Below are positions 24,311-35,852 of a DNA stretch of 64,000 nt, one piece after another (the stretch's first letter is position 1; every line of letters begins with the position of its first letter). This DNA comes from Lunularia cruciata (lineage: Eukaryota > Streptophyta > Marchantiopsida > Lunulariales > Lunulariaceae): positions 19,163,001 to 19,227,000 of the forward strand of contig OX419755.1 of NCBI GenBank assembly GCA_948567375.1, read 5' to 3'. The notes under the pieces were generated by a model. That model saw nothing but the letters and a program-made list of their open reading frames with translations, did no database searches and was not told the origin of the DNA. The position numbers and the translations under genes were made by a program.

Positions 24311-25000
24311 ATACACAACTTTTGAGCCAACACTCATATATTCCTATTTTGCAATCAAACTCAAAGAAGACCTTTAGGCATATTTTCACCAATGTTCCTA
24401 CCATCATAAGTTGGGTAACATTTTGACTAGTTTGCATTTTCCTTCAACTCATAACCAAATAGGTTATCTTTTGTTGATAGGAAGACCTTGGTTTTGTGGA
24501 GCAAGGGTAATAGTGGAATGGTACCAAAAAAAAGTGTATTTCCCCAATATCACCTCCATTGACACCAAATCTATCATGGTATGTTGGAAGGAGGTTCCTC
24601 ATCTAGGAGAAACCTTGTCTTTGGAAGAAGGCTACATGAAAGGAACCTCAGATGAGGCCAAAGGTTTGTTTGAAGAGGAAAAGTGAACTACCTAGAGTGC
24701 TACAAAATCAAACTTGAGGTTGAAGTGAATAACCATCCCGTAGGTCCAGAGGAAAATTTTACACTGTTGGGCATCAGCCTCATCAGTCAGATAGAAGGCA
24801 TTGTCAACTTGGATGATTGGTAGGATGTGAAAATTTCTAAAGAAAAATAACTTAAGATTTCTAAATTTGTGTTTGAGAAAAAGTATGTAGACTATTCTTG
24901 CCTATTTTGAGAATACCACAACATCTTTTCCTAGAAGATTGAGCAAATGCCCAAAATTCCTAGGTATTTTGGCAAACTAGAAGGAGTGGTCCTTATTTGG
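24311..25000 (+). pseudogene. Element B protease, second part
   Basis: Downstream of element A the interrupted protease continues; the readable part is YLLLIGRPWFCGARVIVEWY at about 24,455-24,520, the 'LLGRPWL' second-core motif of plant Ty3 proteases of the Athila/Tat-like, non-chromodomain type. An acidic linker follows. Frames are broken upstream and downstream. Confidence 0.65.
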
Positions 25001-26290
25001 CAATTTCAATATTGACTCAATCCCATATAGTCATTCTTGGTCAAGGATGAATTTCAATAAGTATCTCAAGGCCAACATCATTTTTTCGATGCTCAATAAT
25101 GAGTGGGTATCTCCAATTGTTGTAGTACTTAAGAAAGAAAAGAAAGAGTAGAGTATGCTAGATTTTTGCAAGTTGAATGCAACCACAAAGAAGGCTATCC
25201 TTTACCTTTCTCAAATGCTATTTAAGCCAGTTCATAGTGCATGAGTGCTATAGTTTTCTAGATGGTGTTTCAAGATATAACCAAGTATCCATTTTGGAAG
25301 AAGATAGGGACAAGACTACCTTCACTATTGGTTAGGACATTACACTTACAATCAAATGCCATTTGGGATGTGTAATATGCCTACAACATTTTAGTGGATG
25401 ATGTCTTCCATCTTCAAGGATTACTTGCAAAAATTCTTGGAGATCTTTACCAATGATTTTTGTGTCTTTGGTAGAAGAAGCAACCATCTCTCCTTTCTAC
25501 ACCAAACATTCAAGATGTGTAGGTCCTCTAGATTGTCTCTACATCTTGAGAAGTGCTTCTTTGTCATGAAGGAAGGCATTCTTCTAGGACATCAAGTTTT
25601 AGGATAAGGAATTGAGGTGGATGTCAAAAAGATAAAAGTAATTCAATCCCTCAAATTGCCCAAATCTATGCAAGATAAGAGCTTTCCTGGGCCATGCAAG
25701 CTTTTACATGAGGTTCATCTCCAACTATGCAATACAAGCAACACCCTTGACAAAGTTTTTGAAGAAGGCCAAAGATTATATTTGGACAAAAATGAAGGAG
25801 GATGCCTTCATTGTACTAAAAACCAAGTTAGTGGAAGCCTTGGTGATGCAAGCTCCCAACTCGGAAAGTACCTTCCATGTGTACATGAACACTTCCTCTA
25901 TCACAATTGGAGTAGTCTTCAACCAAAAGAATAAGAACAAGAAAAATTACTATGTGTATTACCCTAGTCAACAATTGTTTGCAGTGGAGCAAAACTACAC
26001 CTCCACTAAGCAAGAAGCACTCTAGATGGTGTATGCAAGCAAGAACTTTGTCACTACCTAATGGGATATGAATTTTTCTTCCATGTAGACCATTATGCCT
26101 TGCAAAATTTGGTAAGGAAGGTCAATTTGACAAGATGAATTGCATAATAGGTGTTACTATTGCTTGAATTTACCTACACCATGCAGGTAAAAAAGGGATC
26201 AAAACACAAGAATGCTGATTTCCTATCTAGGCTAAAAATCAACAATCAAGACAAAGATTTGAATGACATGTTTTTGGATGAAGAAATCTG
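25001..26290 (+). pseudogene. Element B reverse transcriptase and RNase H
   Basis: Pieces in order: LDGVSRYNQVSILEEDRDKT near 25,255 (RT motif before the catalytic site), EIFTNDFCVFGRRSNHLSFL near 25,440 (DD replaced by ND), SRLSLHLEKCFFVMKEGILL near 25,530. RNase H follows (TFHVYMNTSSITIGVVFNQ at about 25,870; FAVEQNYTSTKQEAL near 25,980). The order and motifs are standard Ty3/gypsy. Stops and frameshifts are frequent, so this copy is older or less constrained than element A. Confidence 0.8.
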
Positions 26291-27365
26291 GCAGATTTGA
26301 CAATGAAGGTGATGCATTACTTCTTTGAGTTATGATACCTCCACACATTGTAGTGAAGGATTGGATCTAGAGCAAAGAGTGGCATTCCTCCAAAAAATGG
26401 GTTTGTACCAATTAAGGGGGACTACATCTTCAAATTAGGAGCCAATGAAGTTCTTCAACATTGTCTAGAATGCTTTGAAGTAGGAGGAGTGATACAAGCC
26501 CTACACTCAGAAGTTGTAGAAGGGCACTTTGCCTTGAAAAACATGGTAAGAAAGTTATGGTAATGGGATATTGTTGGCCAACCATGTACAAGGATGTGCA
26601 CAAATTCATCAAACACTATGATGCATGACAACATATAGGATTCTCCACAACTCTATCTCAATGGCCTCTTAGACCCCCATTCTACCCCTTGCTCCATTAA
26701 AAAAATGGGAGATTGATTTTGAAGACTCAATACAACTGGCCACAAAAACAACACAAAAGATACATTTTAGTATGTATTGATTATGCCATAAAAGTGGTAG
26801 AAGCAGAAGCTACCATGAAGGATGAAGCGGATAAAACAATAGAATTCTTCTTCTACAATGTCACTTCCTATTATGGATGTCCTCTTGAATTAGTAAGTGA
26901 TAAGGGAGTTCATTTCTTGAATAAATGGTGGAGTCTCTCACCCAACTCTTTAGATTAAACATAAGAAAACTACCTCCTACAACCCAAAGGCAAATAGATT
27001 GATAGAACAAGCCAATGGATTGATGTACAAAATAAGGAACAAGGTAATGGTGAATTATGCATACAAATAAGATACCAAATTGCAAGCAACCTATGAGCAT
27101 ATTGCACCATTGAGAAAATCACCACAAAATAAACTCCTTTCTTTCTCACATAAGGGTTCCATTGTATTTGCCTATCAAATTTGAGGTACCCTATTGGGTA
27201 TATATACATCACTAAACAACATACATCATTGTCAAAATCATACACTATTGAAGCACAACTCACACATATTGCACCATTGAGAAAATCACCACAAAATAAA
27301 CTCCTTTCTTTCTCACATATGAGTTCCATCCTATTCGCCTATCAAATTTGACGTACCCTATTGTG
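26291..27365 (+). pseudogene. Element B integrase with a 167-bp tandem duplication
   Basis: Integrase-core pieces: RYILVCIDYAIKVVEAEAT near 26,757, NVTSYYGCPLELVSDKGVHF at 26,857, and a broken 'YNPKANRLIEQANGLMYK' near 26,978. The C-terminal region ending in a 'PIKFEVPYW'-like stretch is repeated: 27,098-27,264 and 27,265-27,431 are tandem copies, each combining the integrase tail with a terminal piece of the element-D flanking repeat. The duplication therefore arose after element D or its terminal repeat had inserted. Confidence 0.7.
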
Positions 27366-27780
27366 CATATATACATCACTACACAATATACATCATTGTC
27401 AAAATCATACACTATTGAAGCACAACTTACACATAAGTCATACATGAACTCTAAAGTGCCACAATAATAAGTTTTTCATCAACTCAAATCAGATCAATAC
27501 TTGATCACTCACTCAACAATCTGCCAATTGGCATTGATTACAATCAAGCTATATCGACTCTAGCTAAGATACTCTAGGTGATGCTCACCAATTTTTTGTC
27601 CACTGAAGCTAGGAACTTGAAGGCTCAACATTAGAGAAGTGAGCTCTCTAGAGCTGCACTTCCAGGGTATACCTTTGATTTCAACCTAGATCTCTAATCC
27701 TGATGGTCCCATTGACGGCAAACCTAACAATGCAAACGGTGCAAGTGATGGTGGTTAGTTTGGTGTTGATTTATGAGATG
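27366..27780 (-). repeat. Left inverted terminal repeat flanking element D
   Basis: The reverse complement of this stretch aligns with 35,375-35,760: shared elements include 'agagttcatgtatgactta', 'gattgttaagtgaatgatca'-like sequence and 'tagggttggagatctaggt'-like sequence. The outer end ('tattgtgcatatatacatca') is the mirror of the terminus seen at 35,225 and 60. Inverted rather than direct flanking repeats are unexpected for an LTR element (see findings). Confidence 0.55.
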
Positions 27781-28149
27781 GAGGGTTTTCATATAGCCTC
27801 CTTGTGATTGAACCCCCCTCCATTCTCTACTTCCTATTTGTGCACCATGTTTGTGTGAGATGTCCTAACTTTAGACATTGGTCCTCTAGTGTGCTCTCAG
27901 TAGTGAGGGTGAAGTGATGACTAGTCAAACTACTTTTGTTTTCCTTTGGTGAGGCAAGAAATGATGAACTACAGACCGTGAGAGTGCATGTTGTGATGGT
28001 AAGTTACAAGTCACCCTTTCCCTTAGTGTAGTTGTTGTAATGAGAGCTACATAAGTGGGTAGTGTTTGGTTGGTGGTGGCACTTGGTGGTGTACTTGCAA
28101 TGGTTATGGTTGTGGTTTGCAATTTACAGTTACTTTGTCATGACAAAGT

Positions 28150-29700
28150 CCTTTGGGGATTTTAGAGGAGATACGTAGTGGGTTTATCTAGAGTGGTGTT
28201 AAGTATCAGCTTGTATCTCAAATCCCAATGAGGAGGGAGATTGACTTTGAGTTGGATTTTGAGATAGGAGTTGATTTAGTTGAGAGTGAACTTGGTATGT
28301 CTACACTATTGTTGTGGGACATGGACAAGATTTATGGGGCCTCCAAAGGCCCCAATCATTACTCTAGGACAATGAGTACCATTGAGTTGAATGACTTCAT
28401 CTAGGAGTTTGATAGTTGATGTAATTTGCAATAGATGTGGAACCCGACTTTGTTCACATTCTTCATGGTATGGAAAAGATTGTTTCAACACTTGGAGGAT
28501 CCTCCAATAGATGATTATCATGAGGTTAGGAGAGCTCACTTGGAGGAGATTGAGCTATGGAGACAATATTGGTCTCCAAACTATATCTCCATCACTTTGG
28601 CTTGGTTGTTAGGGGTAGATTGGCCATACCTATGAGTTCTAGCTCTAGTAGCATTGGTGGATCTATTGGAGATTGTGCTATTATGAGTGTAGGTAATGTT
28701 ACAAAAGGTGGTATAGTACTGAGGTTTAATCCTATGGTGGACTTCTTCCAAGGTTTGAGGTGAAACTACCAAGGAGTAAGGACTAACAAGCTTAGGAGCT
28801 TGTAGGAGTTCCAATGGAAGGCTAGAGAGAGCCTACACAAGGCATATGGCTGATCAATTTTGCTCAGAAAGTTACTAAGGCCCAAGCAATCTAATTTTGG
28901 TATGGGATTCTAGACAAGGAGTTGCAATGTAGAGTATGTGGTGCTATATTGTCATAAGGTACTTTACCTACTTTGGTAGTAGTCTTTGGTTTGGTTAAAC
29001 GCATTGAAATTAATACGGTAGAGGAGAGAATGGTGACATCTGGATTTGGTCAGGAGTTTAAGGGATCCACATTGTTACTTCTTCTAGAGTGTAGCAAAGT
29101 GCACCATGCCATGTTGGCTTCCAAGGGTAGAGGGAATAGCTCACATCCTATGGAGCAAATGGAGAGCCTATTATAGCTTTACCTTCCTCTTCAGATCAAC
29201 AATAGCCACTAAGTGGTGGTGTTGCTTGTTGGACTTGTGGTGGACCTCATCACAAGAGAGATTGCACTCAAGGCAATAAACTTGATACCTTTGGTGCATC
29301 ACAGCCGGCACAAAGATAATGTGACCATTGCCATAGATTTGGTCAAAATAGTGACCAATGCTTTAACCTACACCCAGAGTTATGGAGTGGTAGGGTTGCT
29401 ATGGCAAGTGGTAGAGGAGCTCTAGGTCATGGAGGACAAGGTGGTGGTAGAGGATTCACACTTGGGTAGGAATGTAGTACTTGCTTTTATTTTTGATACA
29501 ATTATGGCTACTCGGATTGAGCAATTGGAGCAAAGATTGGCTAGCATGGCCATCATTGAGAGGAGATCAAATTTGGGTGCTAAGGCTTCCATCTCTTATG
29601 TTGGTGATAGAGACATCTTGGACTTCATTTGTGTAGTAGCACAAGTAGATAGATTTTCCATAGTGACTTGGAGTGCAATACGTGCTCCACAACCTTAAGA
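28150..29700 (+). pseudogene. Element D gag region with zinc knuckles
   Basis: Broken frames give gag-like sequence: AHLEEIELWRQYWSPNYISI near 28,530, a stretch at 28,850-29,020 with NTVEERMVTSGFGQEF at its end, and two retroviral-type zinc knuckles at about 29,220-29,400. The first is CWTCGGPHHKRDC, the CX2CX3HX4C variant; the second begins CDHCHRFGQNSDQC, with the His replaced by Gln. Protease is not identifiable with confidence downstream, although 29,780-30,560 continues as a collinear polyprotein (for example ESYDVLVGRVVLYTMGF at about 30,487). Confidence 0.6.
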
Positions 29701-30989
29701 ACCACAATGGAGTTGGACCATAGAGGGAAGAAGCTGGTAGACAAGTTAGACTCTCCTAGTCTTTTATACTCTTTGAGGCACTACATATGATGCCCATGAC
29801 TCCTAGATGTCTTAGTGTAGGTGTGGTAGGTGGTGATGGGATGCATGATAGACTACTTGCTAGCCAACCATCTACTACTACACATATTGAGTCTAGCTTG
29901 ATGTTGGGGGTGGCTCAGTTGATTATGTGTTTTCCTTTATTCTTGGCTAGTGATAAGTTTAGAATGTGAGTTGATCCAGCTCTAGTGTTCAAGTTGGCTA
30001 CCACAATTTGTGAGAGTAGGGATGATATGATTCTTGCTTCTAGAGCAAAAGTGGTTGATAGTGGAGTTGACTTGGTTGAGGAGCATGGGATTCACTAAGT
30101 GACCAATGGTTTATGGCAAGCAATAGCAACTAGATTGGAGGAGTTACCAATTAGACCTACTTTTGACCAAGTGGTTCACACTTGGAGTTGTCTTATTGGA
30201 TAACTAGAGGGGGATTTTTCATTTGGTGGGACCTTTAGGGAATGTCTATACACCATAAAGGGTCTTATTAGACTCTAATGTGCAACCCCTTATGTTGGGA
30301 AAGGTTGTAGTTGTTGGTCTAGAGTTATAGAAGATTGATGTGGAGAGGTGTCCATTTTAGATCCAAATATCTCCAGGGGTAGTTCTATATAGTACATCAC
30401 ATGTGGAGAGCTTGTTGTCCAGATTCAACCTCATCATCCGATTGATAGCTTGGTGGTGAGAGCTCAAGCCATTGTGACTATAGTTGAGTCATATGATGTG
30501 CTAGTTGGTAGAGTAGTATTATACACCATGGGTTTTAATATTAATTATTGGGAGGAGATAGCCTCTTATAGCCCCGATTGGAAGTCAGGTGAGGGACAGG
30601 TATATTGCCTACAAATACGCTTTAGTAGTGGTAGTCTTGGCTCACTATAGTCCAAGACCATGGCGGCATCAATTTCAACTTTTAGTGATTCTATTACTTG
30701 GCTTAATGACTGATTGGAGGAGAATGCCCATACGGAGGATACTCAAGAACCAAAGGAGATCACTCGGATTTGGAGTGCAAGTGGGATTGTTCCATTCACC
30801 TTAGATTTTCCATTGTGGAGTTTAGAGGAAGCATTGCAATAGCATACAAATTAGTTGGTACAATAGGCTTGGAGTGGAGCCTTTGTACCACCAGGAGACC
30901 AATGTGAGGATGAGCCTCCGTAGTCTATCCCGTTGTCACCTTTGGATACCACACTCATTGCTTGACAATATCCAATAAAGGGAAATTTT

Positions 30990-31960
30990 TTATTCAAGTT
31001 GTTTGGTGGGATTAACATTAGAATAGTTGCGATATTATAGATGTGTATACAAATATAGAGGTACTTGTATAGGGAGAGAGATGAGACTACTAGGCAAGTC
31101 TCTCTATATCATGTAGCACACTTGCCTTATTGATATCTTGAGTTATTACCGATGCCAGCAGTCAGGGGTTACCAAAAGACTCTACTAGCAAAAATTTCCT
31201 TATTGGGAGTATAGGATCTTGGAGAGACATAGGCCCATTCATTTGATGATTTATGGATGTCCATGGTAGGGACATACACATGCTGGCCAAGGTCAAGATT
31301 TATATGATCCTTGTTTTGGTGTGTTTTGGGAGATGTTACTTATATTACAACATCTCTAAGTTCATTAGTCTATTTCTCTAACTTGCTTTTTGGAGAATGT
31401 CCCTTTGATGGGTGATTCTTGCACCCCAATTGGTGGCGAGTACACAATAGGGCCATTCTTGGATGGGACTTGCTGTGTTATTGGATGCAGCTAGAGTGGG
31501 ATCACATGCTCATTGTCTCTGGCTTTGGTGGACAAACCTCTTATCTAGAGAGGTTCTATAGTGTGCTTATGATATGATTGAATGACAAGACTACCGTACA
31601 ATGGATGACATCTTGGATGTTGGGCGTCAATCTCAGATGTTGGGCATCAATCTCAGATGGTGGTAGTGGCTCATAGGTCACTTATGGCAGTGGTGAACCT
31701 TCTTGGACAACCTAGAGTTGCTTTACTCACACTTATGAGCTTCTTAGGCTCTCATACCTTTTGAGAGAGAGGACTTGGACTTGTTTGGGACTTACAATTA
31801 CAGTAGTTGGTGGAGCCCAACACTAATGAGAGGGAACAAGTACCGGTATTATTGTTGCATCATTATTATTTTGCACCAATATTATTGTTGTTATGATAGT
31901 GTTAGAGGCATCTAGGCATCAACTATTAAGTCAAGCTATGGACTTGAATTTTTTGACCTA
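30990..31960 (+). pseudogene. C5-cytosine DNA methyltransferase domain inside element D (decayed)
   Basis: Motifs of the C5-MTase family appear in order. Motif I is FKLFGGIN (30,993; SAM-binding F-x-G-x-G loop). Motif II is RYLYRERDE (31,059). Motif IV is YGCPW* followed by GHTHAGQGQDLYDP (31,252-31,300), where the catalytic Pro-Cys-Gln has become Pro-Trp-stop. Motif VI is FLENVPLMGD (31,387-31,416), with the catalytic ENV intact. Motif VIII-like DAARVGSHAHCLWLWWTNLL spans 31,484-31,543. Near the end come LVEPNTNERE (31,807) and a motif X-like SQAMDLN (31,929). The pieces use three frames, with stops, so it is inactive. It lies in the same orientation as gag upstream and RT downstream, hence within the pol polyprotein. 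An intact enzyme would transfer a methyl group from SAM to cytosine in DNA. Confidence 0.82.
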
Positions 31961-32579
31961 GATTATGAGCCTTGGCTTGGTAGAGTAGCCTAAGATGTGC
32001 TTGATATGCATCACCACTCGAACACTTGTGAGCTTTGTGCCTATCAAGACAATTCAAGCACATGTTGGGGAAGATGGACAAAGTGAGGAGTGTATTCTTG
32101 GGACACAACCAGTGGCTACTAGTGAGAGTGGTCTACTTGAGGTCCATCCAAGTGAGCATGGTCTACTTGGGATGCAACCCATATGGAGCTTGCAATTAGA
32201 TTGGAGGGAGTTTTCCACACTAAAGTTGGGACCTCTAGTGGTTAGAAGCCTAACACTACTACCCCTAAGGGTCCAGTGTAGCAGCCAGTCAATATGTCTT
32301 TCACTCATATATCTATTACAAAGGATACATGGGAGCCAAATCTTGGACCTAGCTTATAGGAGAAGAAAGATGGAGAGTTTGGAGGTTCTTGAGGAGCTAT
32401 ATGAGTTGTTTTGCCTTCAATATGAAAAGTTTAGGTGCTCTAAAAGGACTTGGTATTTGGATTGAGCTGACTAGCAATACACCAACTTTTTGACATCTCT
32501 ATTAATATAGTATATCTATTAAAGAGAGCATTGATTTAGAGCCAGAGTAGAGACCTTTTTGAGGTTGGTTTGGTGGAGA

Positions 32580-33790
32580 TTTCACATGGAGAGTATGCAT
32601 CAACTACAATAATGCCAGCTAAGAAGTATGTGCATGGCAACTACATAGATAAGTAGATGTGTGGAGATTATTGTCCTATAAACCGACAGACTAGGGCTGA
32701 TTGGTATGCCATGCCTACATTGGAGGAGATATTTGATGTAATTGGGCATGCAAAGATCTTTAGTACTTTGGATCTTTGAGTAGGATATCATTAATTACCA
32801 ATCAAGGAGGAGGATAAGTCCAAGATAGCATTTTGGGCTATTGATCCTCACAGCAAGGATATATTATATCAGTGGAAGTTCTTACTATTTGGGCTAAACA
32901 AATGCTCTTGCCAAGTTTCAATGGGACATTGATAAGATCCTAGCAAGATTGGATTTTGCTTGATGTTATATTGATAACATTTTGGTCTATAGCACTACTA
33001 TGGAGGAGCATGAAAGACATTTGTTGAAGGTGTTTGAGAGGTTGAAATCTCACAAACTCAAATAACATCTTGGAAAATGTAGATTCTCCCATGAGTAGCT
33101 TGAGTATTTAGGCCACACTATCTTACCTAGAGGACTTGGTGTTCAATAGACCAAGGGAGAGGCTATTTCATGTATTCCTTGGCCTATGATGTGAGTAGAG
33201 TGCAAGCATTCCTTGGGTTGGTGAACTTCTATTGCTAATATGTTAGAGGATTTAGTGCCATTGCCAAAGCCTTGATGAAGTTGACCAAGCTTGCACAAGA
33301 GTGGTGTTGGGGAGATAAGCAAGAGAGAGCTTTTCTAGAGCTCAAGAAGAGGTTGACATCTACCCCTATTCTTAGGAGACCAATCAGAGGATGACCATTC
33401 CAAGTTAACATTGATTGGAGTATGTTGGAGCTTAGAGTAGTGCTCACCCAACATGATGATGAGGGGAAGGAGTTTGTGGTGGCCTATGGTAGCCACTCCA
33501 AAAATTCAACAGAGGTGAAGTATAGTTCAATATGAGGGAAAGTGATTGGCAACATTATGGGTAGTAGCACATTTTTTATGTTACTTATGTTGTAACCCCT
33601 TTACTCTCATCATCGATCATAAGTCATTGACGTGGTTGATGGAGTCCGATAAGCTTTTAAGGAAGCTTGGATGATGAGCTCTGATTTTACAAGAGTATGA
33701 TTTCATGGTTATTCCCAAACCTAGAGTGGTGAACCAAGATGTAGATGGATTGAGTAGAAACCCATGTCCTAGCCAACATGATCAGATCAA
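32580..33790 (+). pseudogene. Element D reverse transcriptase and RNase H
   Basis: Frames give PAKKYVHGNYIDK near 32,609, MCGDYCPINRQTRADWYAMP at about 32,656-32,715, PTLEEIFDVIGHAKIFSTLD after it, and CYIDNILVYS at 32,964 (YxDD with the second Asp changed to Asn, at 32,967-32,978). Template-grip and connection motifs follow (HERHLLKVFERLKSHKL; ILRRPIRG). RNase H is well preserved at about 33,400-33,760 (QHDDEGKEFVVAYGSHS; FTLIIDHKSLTWLMESDKLL; VNQDVDGLSRNPCPSQHDQ). It is a Ty3/gypsy pol of a different lineage from A and B. Confidence 0.88.
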
Positions 33791-34089
33791 AGCATGTCGG
33801 CATGGTAAGACAGATGAGGAGATGATGATAGGTTGGCATGCATCAAACTTTTTCTATATATTTTCTAAGGCTTTGGTGGTATTTCTCTTAGTGCATATGG
33901 GATCCAAAGGATGGAGATATTGGTCCAATTCAGCGAGACATTCATGATGATGTCTTAGTGTTAGACTATCGTCATATTGGTGTTGTGGGTGGCACAATTG
34001 GAGCCAAGGAGAAAGACCGTGTTCTTAAGCAAGCCAAGCGGTTCAGATTGGAATGAAGACACCTAGTTTGTGTATGAGAGGATGGTAGA

Positions 34090-34813
34090 GTATGAGTAGT
34101 ACCACTTCCATCCTAGAGACCACAGTTGGTCCGTCATGCTCATGAAGAGCTAGGACATTTTGGAGCAAAGCATACATATAGCTTACTCTTGAGTCATTAT
34201 TGGTGGTGTGATATGCAAAGTGATATATAGTAACTTGTTGCTAGATATGTGGTTTGTGACCAGGTTAGAGCATCATTTAATGCTCCTACATCACAATTAC
34301 ACCCATTACCAATCATGGGGTTGGGTTACCATTGGAGTTTAGACTTTGTTGGACCTTTATCGTTGATTGTGAGATATCATCGGTATGTTTTGGTTATGGT
34401 AGAGCACTTCTCCAAGTGGATTGAGTTGGTGACACTTCTTGATAAGTCCAATGAAGGGACGGCTTACTTGTTCTTGGATTGGGTTCTTAGTCATTTTGGT
34501 GCACCAGTTAGTGATTGCTCAACATAAGGCTACCTCATGTTATGCTACCATTGAAGGAGGAGGTTATAGATCCTTTATCCGTCAATTTCATCTAGGTGAC
34601 TATGTATATCTATAGTAGACAACATTTGATATTAGTACGGGCCACACTATCTTGAGAATGCATGAGGCTTTGCCTTTTGGTGTCCTTGTGTTGGAAGGAC
34701 ATGATGTTGTTGTTTGGAACGATCATTTGTGTAATTGTGCACCATGCCACTTCCCAAACATCAATGGTACTATGGACCTAAGCTTGACACTTGTATGGGC
34801 AAGCTTGTGGTAT
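34090..34813 (+). pseudogene. Element D integrase
   Basis: Zinc-finger remnant HAHEELGHFGAKHTYSLLLS at about 34,136 with the second pair near 34,235-34,255 (VARYVVCDQVRAS; one Cys changed to Tyr). The catalytic core begins at 34,300: PIMGLGYHWSLDFVGPLSL with the first Asp, then VEHFSKWIELVTLLDK and WVLSHFGAPVSD. The second Asp and catalytic Glu lie in a region lost to a deletion after 34,520. The C-terminal part continues at 34,640 (RMHEALPFGVLVLEGHDVVV) and runs into the PHD-like domain. Confidence 0.85.
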
Positions 34814-34948
34814 ATGTTATGCGGCTCTTCTGGTGGAGTTGCTACTATGCTGATGTGTGATAGCTATTTGAGAGGATGGAATATGGCATATTTGACTCCT
34901 CTCCTCATGGTGGTTCCTCAAGGATAGTGGTTATGTCCTAGATGTACT
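34814..34948 (+). pseudogene. PHD-finger-like domain at the C-terminus of element D's integrase
   Basis: The frame reads MLCGSSGGVATMLMCDSYLR, then GWNMAYLTPLLMVVPQG, a stop, then WLCPRCT (34,814-34,948). The layout MLxCDxC-xxGWHxxCLxPPLxxVPxGxWxCPxC of the PHD finger is obvious. In this copy three zinc ligands are changed: Cys to Tyr, His to Asn and Cys to Tyr, each explicable by one base change. An additional cysteine cluster lies upstream (CNCAPCHFPN, about 34,731). PHD fingers read histone H3 tails; here the position matches that of the chromodomain in chromoviruses, so a targeting role for integration is inferred. Confidence 0.78.
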
Positions 34949-35099
34949 TGATCTATAGCTAGTTCACCCTTTATATAGTATAGACTGCAGACATGCGACT
35001 AACAATGGGGATCAATAACACCTGGACTCCTAATCTTTGCCCACCATAAGGTATACCATATACTTGGAATAGATGGCTATCTAGAGGTAGAGGGACCTA

Positions 35100-35760
35100 A
35101 CCACTAGCTAGGAGGTTAATTGTGGCTATTTAGAGTTCATGTATGACTTATGTGTGAGTTATGCTTCTATAGTGTATGATGTTGACAATAATGCATGTTG
35201 TGTAGCAATGTATATATGCACAACAGCTATCACACCATTTGCAGTGTTGCACCTAGATCGCTCGGATGCTAGAGTAGTAGTGTTGGTAGTCAAAGGTATT
35301 TTTGCAATTACTCATAGACTACTTGTTGATGGTCAGATTTCATGTTTGGGGTATTGACTACATGGTGGGGCTCATCGTCACTTGCACTATTCACACTCTC
35401 AAGTGTACCATCAATGGAACCATTAGGGTTGGAGATCTAGGTCAAAATCAGAGGTATACCCTAGAAGGGCAGCCCCATAGAGCTCACTTCTTTGATGTTG
35501 AGCCTTCGAGTTCCTAGCTATGGTGGATAGAAAACCAACAAGTATCACCTAAAGTCTCTTAGTTAGAGTGCGTGTGGCTTGAATGTAATCAGTGCCCAGT
35601 TGTTGGTAGATTGTTAAGTGAATGATCAAGTATTGATTTGATTTGAGTTGATTCAAGCTGAGTAAGAACTGGTTATTGTGGCACTTAAGAGTTCATGTAT
35701 GACTTATGTGTGAGTTGTATTTCTATAGTGTATGATGTTGTCAATGATGTATATTTTTTA
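35100..35760 (+). repeat. Right terminal repeats flanking element D
   Basis: Two direct copies of one terminal module lie at 35,126-35,225 and 35,688-35,757 (both 'agagttcatgtatgacttat'). The 460 bp between them include a match, in inverse orientation, to 27,434-27,780. The second copy is truncated by a (ga)n(ta)n microsatellite. The first ends in 'atatatgcacaaca', the likely terminus. Confidence 0.55.
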
Positions 35761-35761
35761 G

Positions 35762-35783
35762 TGAGAGAGAGAGAGAGAGAGAG

Positions 35784-35850
<67 letters not shown>
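35762..35850. repeat. (GA)n(TA)n microsatellite
   Basis: A 27-bp (ga)n tract followed by a ~62-bp (ta)n tract. The IYIYIY and REREREI frames over it are artefacts. It sits at the junction between the element D flank and the resumed element B. Confidence 0.97.
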
Positions 35851-35852
<2 letters not shown>

